Notes under the pieces: generated by a model | The model's database searches: none | The model's input: only the letters and a program-made list of their open reading frames with translations | Told to the model about the DNA's origin: nothing | Source of the DNA: Bradyrhizobium tropiciagri | Lineage (GTDB): Bacteria > Pseudomonadota > Alphaproteobacteria > Rhizobiales > Xanthobacteraceae | Direction of reading: 5' to 3' | NCBI RefSeq assembly: GCF_001189845.1 | Contig: NZ_LFLZ01000027.1 | Coordinates: forward strand, 1-64,000 | Length of the DNA: 64,000 nt | Shown: one piece after another, positions 25,262-34,325 of the stretch | Layout of the letters: the number at the start of each line of letters is the position of its first letter | How positions within the stretch are numbered: position 1 is the stretch's first letter | Made by a program: the position numbers and the translations under genes

Positions 25262-26367
25262 CGGCTTCGAACCTCGTGAAGCTGAAGCCGGGCGACACAA
25301 TTGGAATCCTCGGCGGCGGACAATTGGGCCGGATGCTGGCGATGGCCGCGGCGCGCCTCGGGCTGCGCTGCGAGGTGTTTTCGCCGGATCCGGATTCGCC
25401 CGCCTTCGATGTCGTGCAGAAGGCAACCTGCGCGGAATATGCCGACGTCGAGGCGCTCGAACTGTTCGCCAACGACGTCGACGTCGTCACCTATGAATTC
25501 GAGAACGTCCCAGCCGCGACCGCGATGGTGCTCGCCGCGCGCCGCCCGGTGCTGCCCGCGTACAAGATCCTCGAGACCACCCAAGACCGGCTGATCGAGA
25601 AGGATTTCATCTGCAAGCTCGGCATCGGCACCGCCGATTATGCCGACGTCTCCTCGGTCGCGACGCTGCGCGCGGCGATCGAACAAATCGGCCTGCCTGC
25701 TGTCATCAAGACCCGCCGCTTCGGTTATGACGGCAAGGGCCAGGCCATCATCCGCCCGGGCGATGACATCGAACGGGTCTGGGAGGATCTCGGCACCAAG
25801 TCGGCCATCCTCGAGGCCTTCGTGCCGTTCGAGCGCGAGATCTCGGTGATCGCGGCGCGCTCCGCCTCGGGCGAAGTCGAATGCTTCGACGTCACCGAGA
25901 ACGAGCATCGCGACCACATTCTGAAGATCTCCCGCGCGCCGGCCGCGATTCCCGAGGCCCTTGCCGCGCAGGCGCGCGCAATCGCCGAGAAGATCGCCAC
26001 TGCGCTCGACTATGTCGGCGTGCTCGCGGTCGAATTGTTCGTTGTCCCCGGCAACGGCAAGGCGGCGACGGTGCTGGTCAACGAGATCGCACCGCGCGTG
26101 CACAATTCCGGTCACTGGACGCTCGACGGCGCTTCGATCTCGCAGTTCGAGCAGCACATTCGCGCCATCGCCGGCTGGCCGCTGGGCAAGCCGGTGCTCC
26201 ATGGCGAGGTGGTCACCATGACCAACCTGATCGGCGACGACATCCTGAGCTACGAGCAGTGGCTCACCGTTCCCGGCGCCACCGTGCATCTGTACGGCAA
26301 GGGCACGCCGCGCCCCGGCCGCAAGATGGGGCACGTCACCGAAGTGACGCCGCCCCGCAAGCCGTGA
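25258..26367 (+). CDS. purK: N5-carboxyaminoimidazole ribonucleotide synthase
   Basis: A 369-residue ATP-grasp enzyme that makes N5-CAIR from AIR, bicarbonate and ATP, feeding PurE. The N-terminal IGILGGGQLGRMLAMAA motif, VTYEFENVP, the ATP-grasp segment VIKTRRFGYDGKGQ and EIAPRVHNSGHWT near residue 280 are all as expected. The GTG start overlaps the purE stop as GTGA. The operon ends here; a palindromic repeat follows. Confidence 0.97.
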   Translation: MTASNLVKLKPGDTIGILGGGQLGRMLAMAAARLGLRCEVFSPDPDSPAFDVVQKATCAEYADVEALELFANDVDVVTYEFENVPAATAMVLAARRPVLPAYKILETTQDRLIEKDFICKLGIGTADYADVSSVATLRAAIEQIGLPAVIKTRRFGYDGKGQAIIRPGDDIERVWEDLGTKSAILEAFVPFEREISVIAARSASGEVECFDVTENEHRDHILKISRAPAAIPEALAAQARAIAEKIATALDYVGVLAVELFVVPGNGKAATVLVNEIAPRVHNSGHWTLDGASISQFEQHIRAIAGWPLGKPVLHGEVVTMTNLIGDDILSYEQWLTVPGATVHLYGKGTPRPGRKMGHVTEVTPPRKP

Positions 26368-26429
26368 ATTCTGCTGGAGCGCGATCGCGCTCTGGCGCAT
26401 CGGGATCGTGGCGACCACGATCCCATTAG

Positions 26430-26522
26430 AGCATCGGCTCTGATTGAAATCGATGCTCTAGTTTTGTGCTTTGACGCGTTTTCTTCACGCGAACCGGCGT
26501 CCACTTCGCTCGAAAACGCTCT
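26430..26522. repeat. palindromic intergenic repeat, type AGAGCATCG...CGAAAACGCTCT
   Basis: It contains AGAGCATCGGCTCTGATTG with an inverted partner (CGATGCTCT), then TTTGACGCGTTTTCTTCACG and GCGTCCACTTCGCTCGAAAACGCTCT. This composite is a frequent intergenic element in Bradyrhizobium. The preceding bases (26385-26425) hold two smaller stems, GAGCGCGATCGCGCTC and GGGATCGTGGCGACCACGATCCC. It fills the gap between the convergent purK and aqpZ genes. Confidence 0.75.
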
Positions 26523-26528
26523 AGCCGA

Positions 26529-27251
26529 TCACGCAGTCTTGACGCCGGCGACGATGCCGGTCGGCTCGTCGCTGAGCCAGCGATAGATCACGCCGCCGAG
26601 CGCGCCGCCGATCAAGGGCGCGACCCAGAACATCCAGAGTTGCGCCAGCGCCCAGCCGCCGACGAACAGCGCCGGACCGGTGCTGCGCGCCGGGTTCACC
26701 GAGGTGTTGGTGACGGGAATGCTGACGAGATGGATCATCACCAGCGCGAGGCCGATGGCGAGCGGCGCGAAACCGGCAGGCGCCTTGCCGTGCGTCGATC
26801 CCATGATGATGAACAGGAACATCATGGTCATCACCACCTCCATGATGAAGCACACCACCATGCTGTACTGGCCCGGTGAATGCGCATCATAGCCGTTGGA
26901 GGCGAAGCCCTTGCTGACATCGAAGCCGGGCGCGCCGCTGGCGATCACGTAGAGCAGGCAGGCCGCGATGATCGCGCCGGCAACCTGCGCGATGATGTAG
27001 GGCAGCACCTGGCCGCCGGGGAAACGCCCGCCCGCGGCAAGCCCGACGGTCACCGCCGGATTGAGGTGGCAACCCGAGATATGGCCGATCGCATAGGCCA
27101 TGGTCACCACGCTCAGCCCGAAGGCCAAAGACACGCCGACCAGGCCGATCCCGACCTGCGGAAAGCCTGCCGCGATGACCGCGCTGCCGCAGCCAGCGAA
27201 TGTGAGCCAGAACGTACCGATCAGCTCGGCTGCATACTTCTTCATATCCAT
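26529..27251 (-). CDS. aqpZ: aquaporin Z
   Basis: A 240-residue inner-membrane water channel with six membrane helices and two half-helices. Both NPA motifs are intact: HLNPAVT (about 62-68) and SVNPARS (about 184-190). The selectivity filter arginine follows the second NPA, and the start MDMKKYAAELIGTFWLTFAGCGSAV is typical of AqpZ rather than glycerol channels. Length is normal. The gene is monocistronic and convergent with purK. Confidence 0.95.
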   Translation of the reverse strand: MDMKKYAAELIGTFWLTFAGCGSAVIAAGFPQVGIGLVGVSLAFGLSVVTMAYAIGHISGCHLNPAVTVGLAAGGRFPGGQVLPYIIAQVAGAIIAACLLYVIASGAPGFDVSKGFASNGYDAHSPGQYSMVVCFIMEVVMTMMFLFIIMGSTHGKAPAGFAPLAIGLALVMIHLVSIPVTNTSVNPARSTGPALFVGGWALAQLWMFWVAPLIGGALGGVIYRWLSDEPTGIVAGVKTA

Positions 27252-27514
27252 GTGCGATCTCCCCTATTTCCAATGCCCGGGTCATCCAAAACGCCGGGAG
27301 CGGCCCTCAACCGGGCGCCAAATCACCCAAATCAGGGCCGCACCATGCATTTTCGCCCCATTTCGTGGCTTTACTAGGCCCGAAAGTCACTCGACCGGTG
27401 GACATCTGCGCGTTTGTCTGATACATGCGCGCGCCTAGGGTTAAGAGGCAGGCCTTTTGCCGCCCCTTCACCTCGCCAGAATTCCGAACCGATCAATTCA
27501 AAAGAGGATGCCGC

Positions 27515-27811
27515 GTGCAGGTTCTCGTCCGCGATAACAATGTCGACCAAGCCCTGAAGGCGCTGAAGAAGAAGATGCAGCGCGAGGGCATTTTCCGCGA
27601 GATGAAGCTCCGCGGTCACTACGAAAAGCCCTCTGAGAAGAAGGCTCGCGAAAAGGCCGAGGCCGTGCGCCGCGCTCGCAAGCTGGCGCGCAAGAAGCTG
27701 CAGCGTGAAGGCCTGCTGCCGATGAAGCCCAAGCCGGTGTTCGGCGCTGGTCCCGGTGGCGACCGCGGCGGCCGTCCCGGTGGTGCTGGCGCTGGTCGCG
27801 GCCCCCGCTGA
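27515..27811 (+). CDS. rpsU: 30S ribosomal protein S21
   Basis: A 98-residue S21 of the long alphaproteobacterial type. The conserved core (QVLVRDNNVDQALKALKKKMQREG) is followed by a basic helical region and a Gly/Arg-rich tail (GPGGDRGGRPGG). S21 binds near the anti-Shine-Dalgarno region of 16S rRNA and helps initiation. I chose the GTG at 27515 because AAGAGGA lies six bases upstream; the open frame back to 27425 is not protein-like. A terminator hairpin follows 29 bases after the stop. Confidence 0.95.
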   Translation: MQVLVRDNNVDQALKALKKKMQREGIFREMKLRGHYEKPSEKKAREKAEAVRRARKLARKKLQREGLLPMKPKPVFGAGPGGDRGGRPGGAGAGRGPR

Positions 27812-27840
27812 ACCGTTTTGCCGATCTGGAAGTCTAACAG

Positions 27841-27859
27841 CGCGGGCCTCGGGCCCGCG
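27841..27859 (+). terminator. Rho-independent terminator of rpsU
   Basis: A perfect 8-base stem CGCGGGCC / GGCCCGCG with loop TCG, followed by TTGTCGTTTTG, lies 29 bases after the rpsU stop. Confidence 0.7.
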
Positions 27860-27924
27860 TTGTCGTTTTGAAGCAAGCCGCGTTCCGGGGTTCCCATGCA
27901 AGATTACCGGCAAGAGCATTTTGC

Positions 27925-28581
27925 ATGACGGATGCTCCGGCGCCCCGCCCGCTCTTTCTGGCACCACCGCGCCGCCGCCGCGCGCCGCAGCTCATCATCG
28001 CAGTAACTCTCGGCCTGCCGCTTGCGGGCTGCTCCTTCGACCTCGGTTCATGGGGCTCGGACGACAAGCCGAAACCGGCCGCCACCGCCGACAAGCCGGC
28101 TGCCGACACCATCACGCCGCAGGATATCAACAGCGCCAGGGATCACGCCACGCGCGGCCAGGTGCTGGCGCATTCCGGCAAGGTCGACGAAGCGCAGGCG
28201 GAGTTCGAGCAGGCACTGACCTCCGACCCCTACAACATCCAGGCGCTGTACGGCCGTGGCCTGATCTATCAGGGCCGCGGGCAACATCAGCAGGCGATCG
28301 ACGATTTCACCGCGGCCAGCGGGCTGTCGCCGCAGAAGGCCGAGCCGCTGGTCGGCCGCGCCACCAGCTACCTCGCGCTCGACAAAGCCAAGCAGGCCGC
28401 CAGCGACCTCGATGAGGCCGTGCAGGCCGATCCCAACAACGTTGCAGCGTGGAACGCCCGGGGGCAGGCCTATGAGCGGCTCGGCGACAAGGCCAAGGCG
28501 GCAGCGTCCTACAATCGCGCGCTGGCGCTGCGGCCGAATGACGGCAGCGCGCGCAGCGGGCTGGCGCGCACCGGCGGCTAA
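27925..28581 (+). CDS. TPR lipoprotein
   Basis: A 218-residue protein with a lipoprotein signal (hydrophobic LIIAVTLGLPLAGC, lipobox cysteine near residue 37), so it is likely anchored in the outer or inner membrane facing the periplasm. Three to four TPR repeats follow (about residues 75-210; for example QAEFEQALTSDPYNIQALYGRG and PNNVAAWNARGQAYERLGD). It probably acts as a protein-binding scaffold, similar to NlpI in plan. I chose the ATG at 27925; an upstream ATG at 27868 adds 19 residues before a long basic n-region. Partner unknown. Confidence 0.85.
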   Translation: MTDAPAPRPLFLAPPRRRRAPQLIIAVTLGLPLAGCSFDLGSWGSDDKPKPAATADKPAADTITPQDINSARDHATRGQVLAHSGKVDEAQAEFEQALTSDPYNIQALYGRGLIYQGRGQHQQAIDDFTAASGLSPQKAEPLVGRATSYLALDKAKQAASDLDEAVQADPNNVAAWNARGQAYERLGDKAKAAASYNRALALRPNDGSARSGLARTGG

Positions 28582-28586
28582 AGCCT

Positions 28587-28811
28587 GATGAGATCAGGTT
28601 GAGCTGTAACGGCGTCGAAAGTTCACCTCTCCCTTGGGAGCGGTCGATTTGCGCAGCAAATCAGGTGAGGGGTGACGGTCTATCGAGAGAGCAGAAGCCC
28701 TCACCCGGATTGCACTGGACGATCCTTCGCATCGCCAGGCGCCATCCGACCTCTCCCCGGCGGGGAGAGGTGAACCAAGACCGCGCCAAGCCGATTCAAT
28801 CAAAACTCATC
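28587..28811. repeat. long form of a palindromic repeat (225 bases)
   Basis: The outer halves (28587-28640 and 28768-28811) match the 98-base element at 23767-23864 almost base for base, from GATGAGATCAGGTT to AAAACTCATC. The middle 127 bases (28641-28767) are extra and hold further inverted segments (GATTTGCGCAGCAAATC, CTCTCCCCGGCGGGGAGAG). Confidence 0.8.
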
Positions 28812-28833
28812 GCGCTTTACTTCAGCGGGACGC

Positions 28834-29712
28834 TTACTTCGGCAGGACGGCGTGGAACATCGACTTCATGCCGGAGAACATGTCGTCGGTCACCGAGCTG
28901 CGCTCATTCTTCGGCGCAGCCATAGCCGCGTCGGCGCGCAGGTCGAGCGGCGCCTGGATCACCGGGACCGGAATGTCGGCCGGCGGCGTCAGCCGGTTCG
29001 AATCCTGCGCATTGGCGGCGTAGGGCGGACGCGGCTGCGAGGATTGATCGGCATTGTCGCTGGACGGGTTCGACACCATGATCGGCGGCGGCAACGGCCG
29101 GATCGCCGACGAAGCAGTGGGGCGCTGCGCGTCGGGCAGGCGGGCAACATCGGTGCGCTGTGCATCCTGGGCACGCGCGGCTTCCTGCGGACGCTCCTTG
29201 CGCAGCCGCTCGATGGCGGCGCGCGCCAGATCGTTGGCGTCGCGGTTTTCTTCCGGCGTGGCGGCGGCCTCGACTGGCGCGGCCGACGTGGCGGGCGCGG
29301 CCGGCTGCGGCGCGGCGGGCGTCACCTTTGCGACAGCCTTCGACGCCGCCGGGTGATGGCGGGTGTCGGCGGGGATGCTCGCGGTATCGGCCGGAGCGTC
29401 AGACTTCTGGTCGGCGGATTTCTCGGCGGGCTTCTCGGTGACGGTGGCCTTCTCCGACGCCGACCGCTCGATCAGCGTGCGCTCGGACATGCCCTTGGCC
29501 TTCACGCCGGCTTCCGGAAGGCTGCTGACCACGGTGGCGGGCTTGGCAGCGGCTTTCGGATCGGCTTTGGGATCAACGGTGGCGGTCAAGGCTGCGGCTG
29601 CCGGCGCGTCCGGCTTGGCCACGATGTAGTGATTGACGATGTACGCCCCGATGATGGTCGCTGCCACCGAGGGTAAGATGTCCATCACAAATTTCTTCAG
29701 GTAACTCAGCAT
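28834..29712 (-). CDS. membrane-anchored Ala/Pro-rich protein
   Basis: A 292-residue protein with one N-terminal membrane helix (about residues 10-31, MDILPSVAATIIGAYIVNHYIV) and a long low-complexity periplasmic or cytoplasmic tail rich in Ala, Pro, Lys and Asp. A short ordered patch (DANDLARAAIERLRKE, about 158-173) and the C-terminal MFSGMKSMFHAVLPK may be functional. Similar proteins are common in Bradyrhizobium without assigned function. It is monocistronic. Confidence 0.7.
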   Translation of the reverse strand: MLSYLKKFVMDILPSVAATIIGAYIVNHYIVAKPDAPAAAALTATVDPKADPKAAAKPATVVSSLPEAGVKAKGMSERTLIERSASEKATVTEKPAEKSADQKSDAPADTASIPADTRHHPAASKAVAKVTPAAPQPAAPATSAAPVEAAATPEENRDANDLARAAIERLRKERPQEAARAQDAQRTDVARLPDAQRPTASSAIRPLPPPIMVSNPSSDNADQSSQPRPPYAANAQDSNRLTPPADIPVPVIQAPLDLRADAAMAAPKNERSSVTDDMFSGMKSMFHAVLPK

Positions 29713-29963
29713 GACCTGCCACTCCCCACCCCGTTATTTCATGCTGGAACTTTGAGGCACATTCAGGGATCAACTGCGTCGGATCGGTGGCAAACCCCCG
29801 TTCCGACGTCACCTTTGGTGTCACTTTGGTTTCAGCCGGAGGCGCCCCCTGCGTAGGCCGCATCCACCTCCTAATTCATCGTGCAGCCGTTAACGGGTTA
29901 TGAATTTCCACAGCCGCGCCGACTCGGACCTGCCATTCTGCGCGCGCAGGGTTACCGCCCGCA

Positions 29964-30254
29964 TCAGGGCTTGAGTTCAACCTCCAGGAACACGATCTCG
30001 CTGGCGGTCTCGTTGAGCACGTCGTGCTGGACCCCGGCCTTGCGGAAATAGGACTTGCCGGCCCCGAGCTGCGCCTTCGAGCGCTCGCCGTTCGGCGCCA
30101 CGATGGTCATCTCCCCGGCCGTGATCGGAACGATGACGTAATCCATCTCATGGGTGTGGTGGCCGGTGGCGCTGCCCGGCGCGAGCCGCCATTCGGTCAC
30201 GCGAACCTCCGCCGTATCCACCTGCACATCCGATTTGGCGCTGAGCATCGTCAT
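29964..30254 (-). CDS. small cupin-domain protein
   Basis: A 96-residue single cupin. Motif 1 is visible as GSATGHHTHEMDYV (residues 27-40), with H33 and H35 as metal ligands, and motif 2 as GKSYFRKAGVQHDVLN (about 65-80), with the third histidine. The usual glutamate in motif 1 is replaced or shifted (D38), so metal binding may differ. Small cupins of this type act as dioxygenases, isomerases or sensors; no substrate can be named. It lies 31 bases downstream of the antiporter gene on the same strand, which suggests co-transcription. Confidence 0.82.
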   Translation of the reverse strand: MTMLSAKSDVQVDTAEVRVTEWRLAPGSATGHHTHEMDYVIVPITAGEMTIVAPNGERSKAQLGAGKSYFRKAGVQHDVLNETASEIVFLEVELKP

Positions 30255-30285
30255 TTTCTCCGAGTTTCTTGTTTGAGCGGATCAT

Positions 30286-31383
30286 CTACGGCACGAAAAC
30301 CATGAACACGAACACCGCGAACACCACCATGTGAACGAGCCCGAACAGGATGTTGGTACGGCCGGTTCCGAAGGTGAGCATGCTGACCATGAAGGTGAGC
30401 AGCAGGATCAGCATATGCTGGTTGCTGAGCCCGAGCACCAGTTGCTTGTCGAGCACATTGGCAGCAAGGGCCACGGCGGGAACCGTGAGCCCGATGGTCG
30501 CGATCGAGGAGCCGAGCGCGAGGTTGATGCTCTTCTGCAGGTCGTTCTTGCGCGCCGCCGCCACTGCCGCAACGCTCTCCGGCAGCAGGATCAGGGCCGC
30601 CACGACAAGGCCGGCAAAGGCCGGCGGCGCACCGATCTTGACGGTGACGACGTCGACCACCAGCGAGAATTTCTTGGCCAGCAGCACCACCGCCAGCAAC
30701 GACACCAGCAGCAGGGCCACGCTGATCGCGGTCATGCGATCCGACATCACCTCGCCATGCGCCGCCGCCTCATTGGCGCCGCTGACGAAGTAATCGCGGT
30801 GGCGGATGGTCTGGGTGTAGAGGAATACCGCGTAGAGCAGCAGGGTCACGACGCTGATCACGGCGAGCTGGGCCGTGGAGTAGATCGGGCCGGGCGCAGT
30901 CAGCGTGAAATTCGGCATGTCGAGCGTGATGGTCGCGAGCACGAACAGCACGCTGAGGTAAAGGTTGGCGCCGGTGATCTGGAAATCCTGCTCACGGTAG
31001 CGGATGCCGCCGATGAAGATGCAGAGCCCGACCAGGCCGTTGCAGACGATCATCACCACCGCAAACACCGTGTCGCGCGCCAGCGTCGGCGCCGGCGTGT
31101 CGCCCAGCATGATGGTGGAGATCAGCGCCACCTCGATGATCGTCACGGCGAGCGTCAGGAGCAGCGTGCCGAACGGCTCGCCGATCCGCTCGGCGATCAT
31201 CTCGGCGTGATGGACGGCCGCAAACACGGTGCCGAACAGAATCACCAGCAGCACGGCCGCGAACACCCAGCCGGCGGCCGACGGCGCGAAGCTGTAGCCG
31301 GAGGCCGAGACCGCGGCAAACAACAGCACCGCCAGAACGGGATACAGCCAGGCCGATCGTGGCATCGGTCCGTGTGCGCTCAT
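30286..31383 (-). CDS. Ca2+/H+ antiporter (ChaA/CAX family)
   Basis: A 365-residue inner-membrane exchanger with about eleven membrane segments. The two inverted alpha repeats of the CaCA superfamily are visible: TLAVTIIEVALIST near residue 80 and LILLPESVAAVAAARKND near 265, each with its conserved glutamate. It is predicted to export calcium (possibly also sodium or potassium, as reported for E. coli ChaA) in exchange for protons. Length matches ChaA. The downstream cupin gene starts 31 bases after its stop. Confidence 0.88.
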   Translation of the reverse strand: MSAHGPMPRSAWLYPVLAVLLFAAVSASGYSFAPSAAGWVFAAVLLVILFGTVFAAVHHAEMIAERIGEPFGTLLLTLAVTIIEVALISTIMLGDTPAPTLARDTVFAVVMIVCNGLVGLCIFIGGIRYREQDFQITGANLYLSVLFVLATITLDMPNFTLTAPGPIYSTAQLAVISVVTLLLYAVFLYTQTIRHRDYFVSGANEAAAHGEVMSDRMTAISVALLLVSLLAVVLLAKKFSLVVDVVTVKIGAPPAFAGLVVAALILLPESVAAVAAARKNDLQKSINLALGSSIATIGLTVPAVALAANVLDKQLVLGLSNQHMLILLLTFMVSMLTFGTGRTNILFGLVHMVVFAVFVFMVFVP

Positions 31384-31436
31384 CGTGGGGTCCCCTCACT
31401 TCGATGGGACGATTATGCGATAGACAATCGCCGCCG

Positions 31437-32255
31437 TCAGCCTCTTGCGGCGTCGATGAACCGCCGCGCGGTCGCCATCCCACCGAAATCGTCGAGATTG
31501 TCGTGCCCGCCGCCGGGCAGGCGCACGAACTGCTTGGGCTCATGGGCGAGGCCGAACAGGCGCTCGCCGAACCCGATCGGGATCACCGGATCGTCGGTGC
31601 CGTGGATGATCAACAGCGGCGCCGTCACGCCTGTGATTCGCCGGTCGGAGTGGAATTGATCGCGCATCAGCAGGCTGATCGGCACATACCAGAAGTGCGC
31701 GCCGGCGACGTCGGCCGTCGACGTGTACGGCGCCTCCAGGATCAGTTTGCCGACGGGGTGCTCGGCGGCGAGCGCGACCGCAACGCCGGTGCCGAGCGAG
31801 AAGCCCCAAGCCACGATCTGCTCGGCGCGGTACCGCGCGGTGGTGAACGCGTAAGCCGCTGCGGCATCCTGCAGCAGCCCCTGCTCGCTCGGAGATCCGC
31901 TCGAACCGGCGTAGCCGCGATACGACAGCGCCACCAGCCCGGTGCCGTCGGCGATGATGCCCTTGAAGCGCGCCACGCGGCCAGCAAGGAAATCGCCATT
32001 GCCGGGAAAGAACAGCACGACGGGCCGGCCCGGCTTCGCCGGCACATGCCAGACGATGACCTTCTCGCCGTCGGTGGTTGTCAGCACGTGCTCTTCGGCT
32101 TCGGGAAGGCCGGCGGCTGCCGGCGCGGTGCGCCCGACCGGCGGGATCGGAAACAGCAATTCGCGCTGCTTGACGTACAGCACCGCAAGGCCACCGAGAT
32201 AGACGACCGCGGCGACGATCAGCAGCCATTTCAGGATCGTCAGAACCACGCGCAA
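31437..32255 (-). CDS. membrane-anchored alpha/beta hydrolase
   Basis: A 272-residue hydrolase anchored by one N-terminal helix (about residues 5-27). The nucleophile elbow GFSLGTG lies near residue 148-154, the acidic residue is in HGTDDPVIP (about 223-231), and the histidine in PGGGHDNL (about 248-255), giving a complete Ser-Asp-His triad. The layout resembles the ABHD13/BEM46-like group of serine hydrolases (YfhR-like). Substrate unknown; probably a lipid or ester in the membrane. Monocistronic. Confidence 0.87.
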   Translation of the reverse strand: MRVVLTILKWLLIVAAVVYLGGLAVLYVKQRELLFPIPPVGRTAPAAAGLPEAEEHVLTTTDGEKVIVWHVPAKPGRPVVLFFPGNGDFLAGRVARFKGIIADGTGLVALSYRGYAGSSGSPSEQGLLQDAAAAYAFTTARYRAEQIVAWGFSLGTGVAVALAAEHPVGKLILEAPYTSTADVAGAHFWYVPISLLMRDQFHSDRRITGVTAPLLIIHGTDDPVIPIGFGERLFGLAHEPKQFVRLPGGGHDNLDDFGGMATARRFIDAARG

Positions 32256-32307
32256 ATCTCGCCTGCAGCTCTAGGTTTAGTGTGTCGGGTAATGTGAGAC
32301 CCCATTG

Positions 32308-32541
32308 CTACTTTGCATGGGGTTGTTTTCGCAGTTTTGAGTCCCGGCCTTGGTCTTCAGTGGCCGCCGAGGTCGGCCTGCGCCTGGAATTGAGCAGCTT
32401 TTCGACCTCGAGCCTGATGCTGTCGGGAATGGGCCGGCAAGCGCAAACATTCGCATGCGTCACATGCCACCTGATGCGCTGCTCGCGCGTGGCCCGCGGC
32501 GGCATGCGATGTTCTCGATGCCACTCCCGGTTCAGCGCCAT
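32308..32541 (-). CDS. small conserved Cys/His protein at the end of the pnt operon
   Basis: A 77-residue basic protein with the pattern NREWH..HRMP...T.EQRI.WH..H...C.CRPIP in residues 4-39. I recall the same pattern in short uncharacterised proteins from diverse bacteria, so it is a real family rather than chance coding. The histidines and the CxC pair could bind a metal. The start lies 12 bases after the pntB stop, with AAGGCGGGCGG as ribosome site, so it is probably co-transcribed with pntA1-pntA2-pntB. The last 25 residues are low-complexity and likely disordered. Function unknown. Confidence 0.72.
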   Translation of the reverse strand: MALNREWHREHRMPPRATREQRIRWHVTHANVCACRPIPDSIRLEVEKLLNSRRRPTSAATEDQGRDSKLRKQPHAK

Positions 32542-32553
32542 TCGCCGCCCGCC

Positions 32554-33951
32554 TTACATCGCCTTGACGATGTTCTCGGTCACCTTCTTGGCGTCGCCGA
32601 GCAACATCATGGTGTTGTCGCGGTAGAACAGCGGGTTGTCGATGCCGGCATAACCCGAGGCCAGCGAGCGCTTAATGAACATCACGGTGCCGGCCTTCCA
32701 GACCTGCAGCACCGGCATGCCGTAGATCGGCGAGGTCTTGTCCTCTTCCGCCGCCGGGTTGGTGACGTCGTTGGCGCCGATCACGAAGGCGATGTCGGCC
32801 TGCGCGAACTCGGAGTTGATGTCCTCGAGCTCGAACACCTCGTCATAGGGCACGTTGGCTTCCGCCAGCAGCACGTTCATGTGGCCGGGCATGCGGCCCG
32901 CCACCGGATGAATGGCGTATTTCACCTCGACGCCTTCCTTCTTCAGGAGGTCGGCCATCTCGCGCAGCGCGTGCTGGGCCTGCGCCACCGCCATGCCGTA
33001 ACCGGGCACGATGATGACCTTGGAGGCGTTCTTCATGATGAAGGCGGCATCATCAGCCGAGCCGAGCTTGGCGGGCTTCTGCTCGCCACTGCCGCCGCCG
33101 GCGGCCGCGGTCTCGCCGCCGAAGCCGCCGAGGATCACCGAGATGAACGAGCGGTTCATCGCGTGGCACATGATGTAGGACAGGATCGCACCCGACGAGC
33201 CGACCAGCGCGCCGGTGATGATCAGCGCCGAGTTGCCGAGCGTGAAGCCGATGCCGGCCGCGGCCCAGCCGGAGTACGAGTTCAGCATCGAGATCACGAC
33301 CGGCATGTCGGCGCCGCCGATCGGGATGATCATCAGCACGCCGAGCGCCAGCGCCAGGATCGTGATCATCCAGAAGTCGAACGCGCTGCCGGACAGCACG
33401 AGGCCGACGATGAAGAACACCAGCGCCAGCGCCAGCACGATGTTGATGATGTGGCGGAACGGCAGGATGATCGGCGCGCCGCTCATCCGCGCCGACAGCT
33501 TCAGGAACGCGATCACCGAGCCGGTGAAGGTCAGCGCGCCGATCGCGACGCCGAGCGACATCTCGACCAGGCTCTGCGGATGGATGTTGCCGGGCGTGCC
33601 GATGTCGAACGCTTCGGGCGCGTAGAACGCACCGGCGGCGACCAGCACAGCGGCCATACCGACCAGCGAGTGGAACGCGGCGACGAGTTCCGGCATCGAG
33701 GTCATCGGCACGCGGCGCGCGATCACGGCGCCGATGCCGCCGCCGATCGCGACCGCGAGAATCACCAGCAGCCAGGCCACGCCGCCGGCCGGCGGATGGC
33801 TCGCCAGCGTGGTGCCGACGGCGATCGCCATGCCGATCATGCCGAACATGTTGCCCTGGCGCGACGACGCCGGGCTCGACAGGCCGCGCAGCGACAGGAT
33901 GAACAACACCCCCGCCACGAGATACAACAGTGCAGAGAGATTGGCGCTCAT
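32554..33951 (-). CDS. pntB: NAD(P) transhydrogenase subunit beta
   Basis: A 465-residue subunit of the proton-translocating transhydrogenase, which uses the proton gradient to make NADPH from NADH. It carries most of the membrane helices (domain II, about residues 1-265) and the NADP(H)-binding domain III (about 285-465), with the typical VIIVPGYGMAVAQAQ and FVIGANDVTNPAA motifs. I chose the ATG at 33951 (MSANLSALLY); the frame is open five codons further up. It is the third gene of pntA1-pntA2-pntB, 45 bases after pntA2. Confidence 0.96.
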   Translation of the reverse strand: MSANLSALLYLVAGVLFILSLRGLSSPASSRQGNMFGMIGMAIAVGTTLASHPPAGGVAWLLVILAVAIGGGIGAVIARRVPMTSMPELVAAFHSLVGMAAVLVAAGAFYAPEAFDIGTPGNIHPQSLVEMSLGVAIGALTFTGSVIAFLKLSARMSGAPIILPFRHIINIVLALALVFFIVGLVLSGSAFDFWMITILALALGVLMIIPIGGADMPVVISMLNSYSGWAAAGIGFTLGNSALIITGALVGSSGAILSYIMCHAMNRSFISVILGGFGGETAAAGGGSGEQKPAKLGSADDAAFIMKNASKVIIVPGYGMAVAQAQHALREMADLLKKEGVEVKYAIHPVAGRMPGHMNVLLAEANVPYDEVFELEDINSEFAQADIAFVIGANDVTNPAAEEDKTSPIYGMPVLQVWKAGTVMFIKRSLASGYAGIDNPLFYRDNTMMLLGDAKKVTENIVKAM

Positions 33952-33996
33952 CTCAGGTCCCCCCAAAATTCTTACAACACCCCGAGGTGGTTGCCG

Positions 33997-34314
33997 TTAC
34001 TTGGCTTTTTTCTTGTACATCGCCAGCATGCGCTGGGTGACCAGGAAGCCGCCGAAGATGTTGACGCAGGCGAAGATCAGCGCGACGAAGCCGAAGCCGC
34101 GGGCCCAGCCCGAACCGCTCGACACCATGCCGACGCCGACCGCGAGCAGCGCGCCGACCACGATCACCGACGAGATCGCGTTGGTCACGCTCATCAGCGG
34201 CGTGTGCAGGGCCGGCGTCACCGACCACACCACGAAATAGCCGACAAACACGGCGAGGACGAAAATCGACAGCCGGAACACGAACGGATCGACGGCCTGC
34301 GCGAGATGCTCCAT
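33997..34314 (-). CDS. pntA2: NAD(P) transhydrogenase subunit alpha, part 2
   Basis: A 105-residue membrane subunit with three helices that completes domain II of the transhydrogenase. The split into alpha-1 and alpha-2 polypeptides is usual in alphaproteobacteria (Rhodospirillum type). PLMSVTNAISSVIVVGA and FGGFLVTQRMLAMYKKK are family hallmarks. The ATG at 34314 is chosen because homologues begin at MEHLAQAVDPFVFRL; it lies 11 bases after the pntA1 stop. Confidence 0.95.
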   Translation of the reverse strand: MEHLAQAVDPFVFRLSIFVLAVFVGYFVVWSVTPALHTPLMSVTNAISSVIVVGALLAVGVGMVSSGSGWARGFGFVALIFACVNIFGGFLVTQRMLAMYKKKAK

Positions 34315-34325
34315 GGCTTCTCTCC

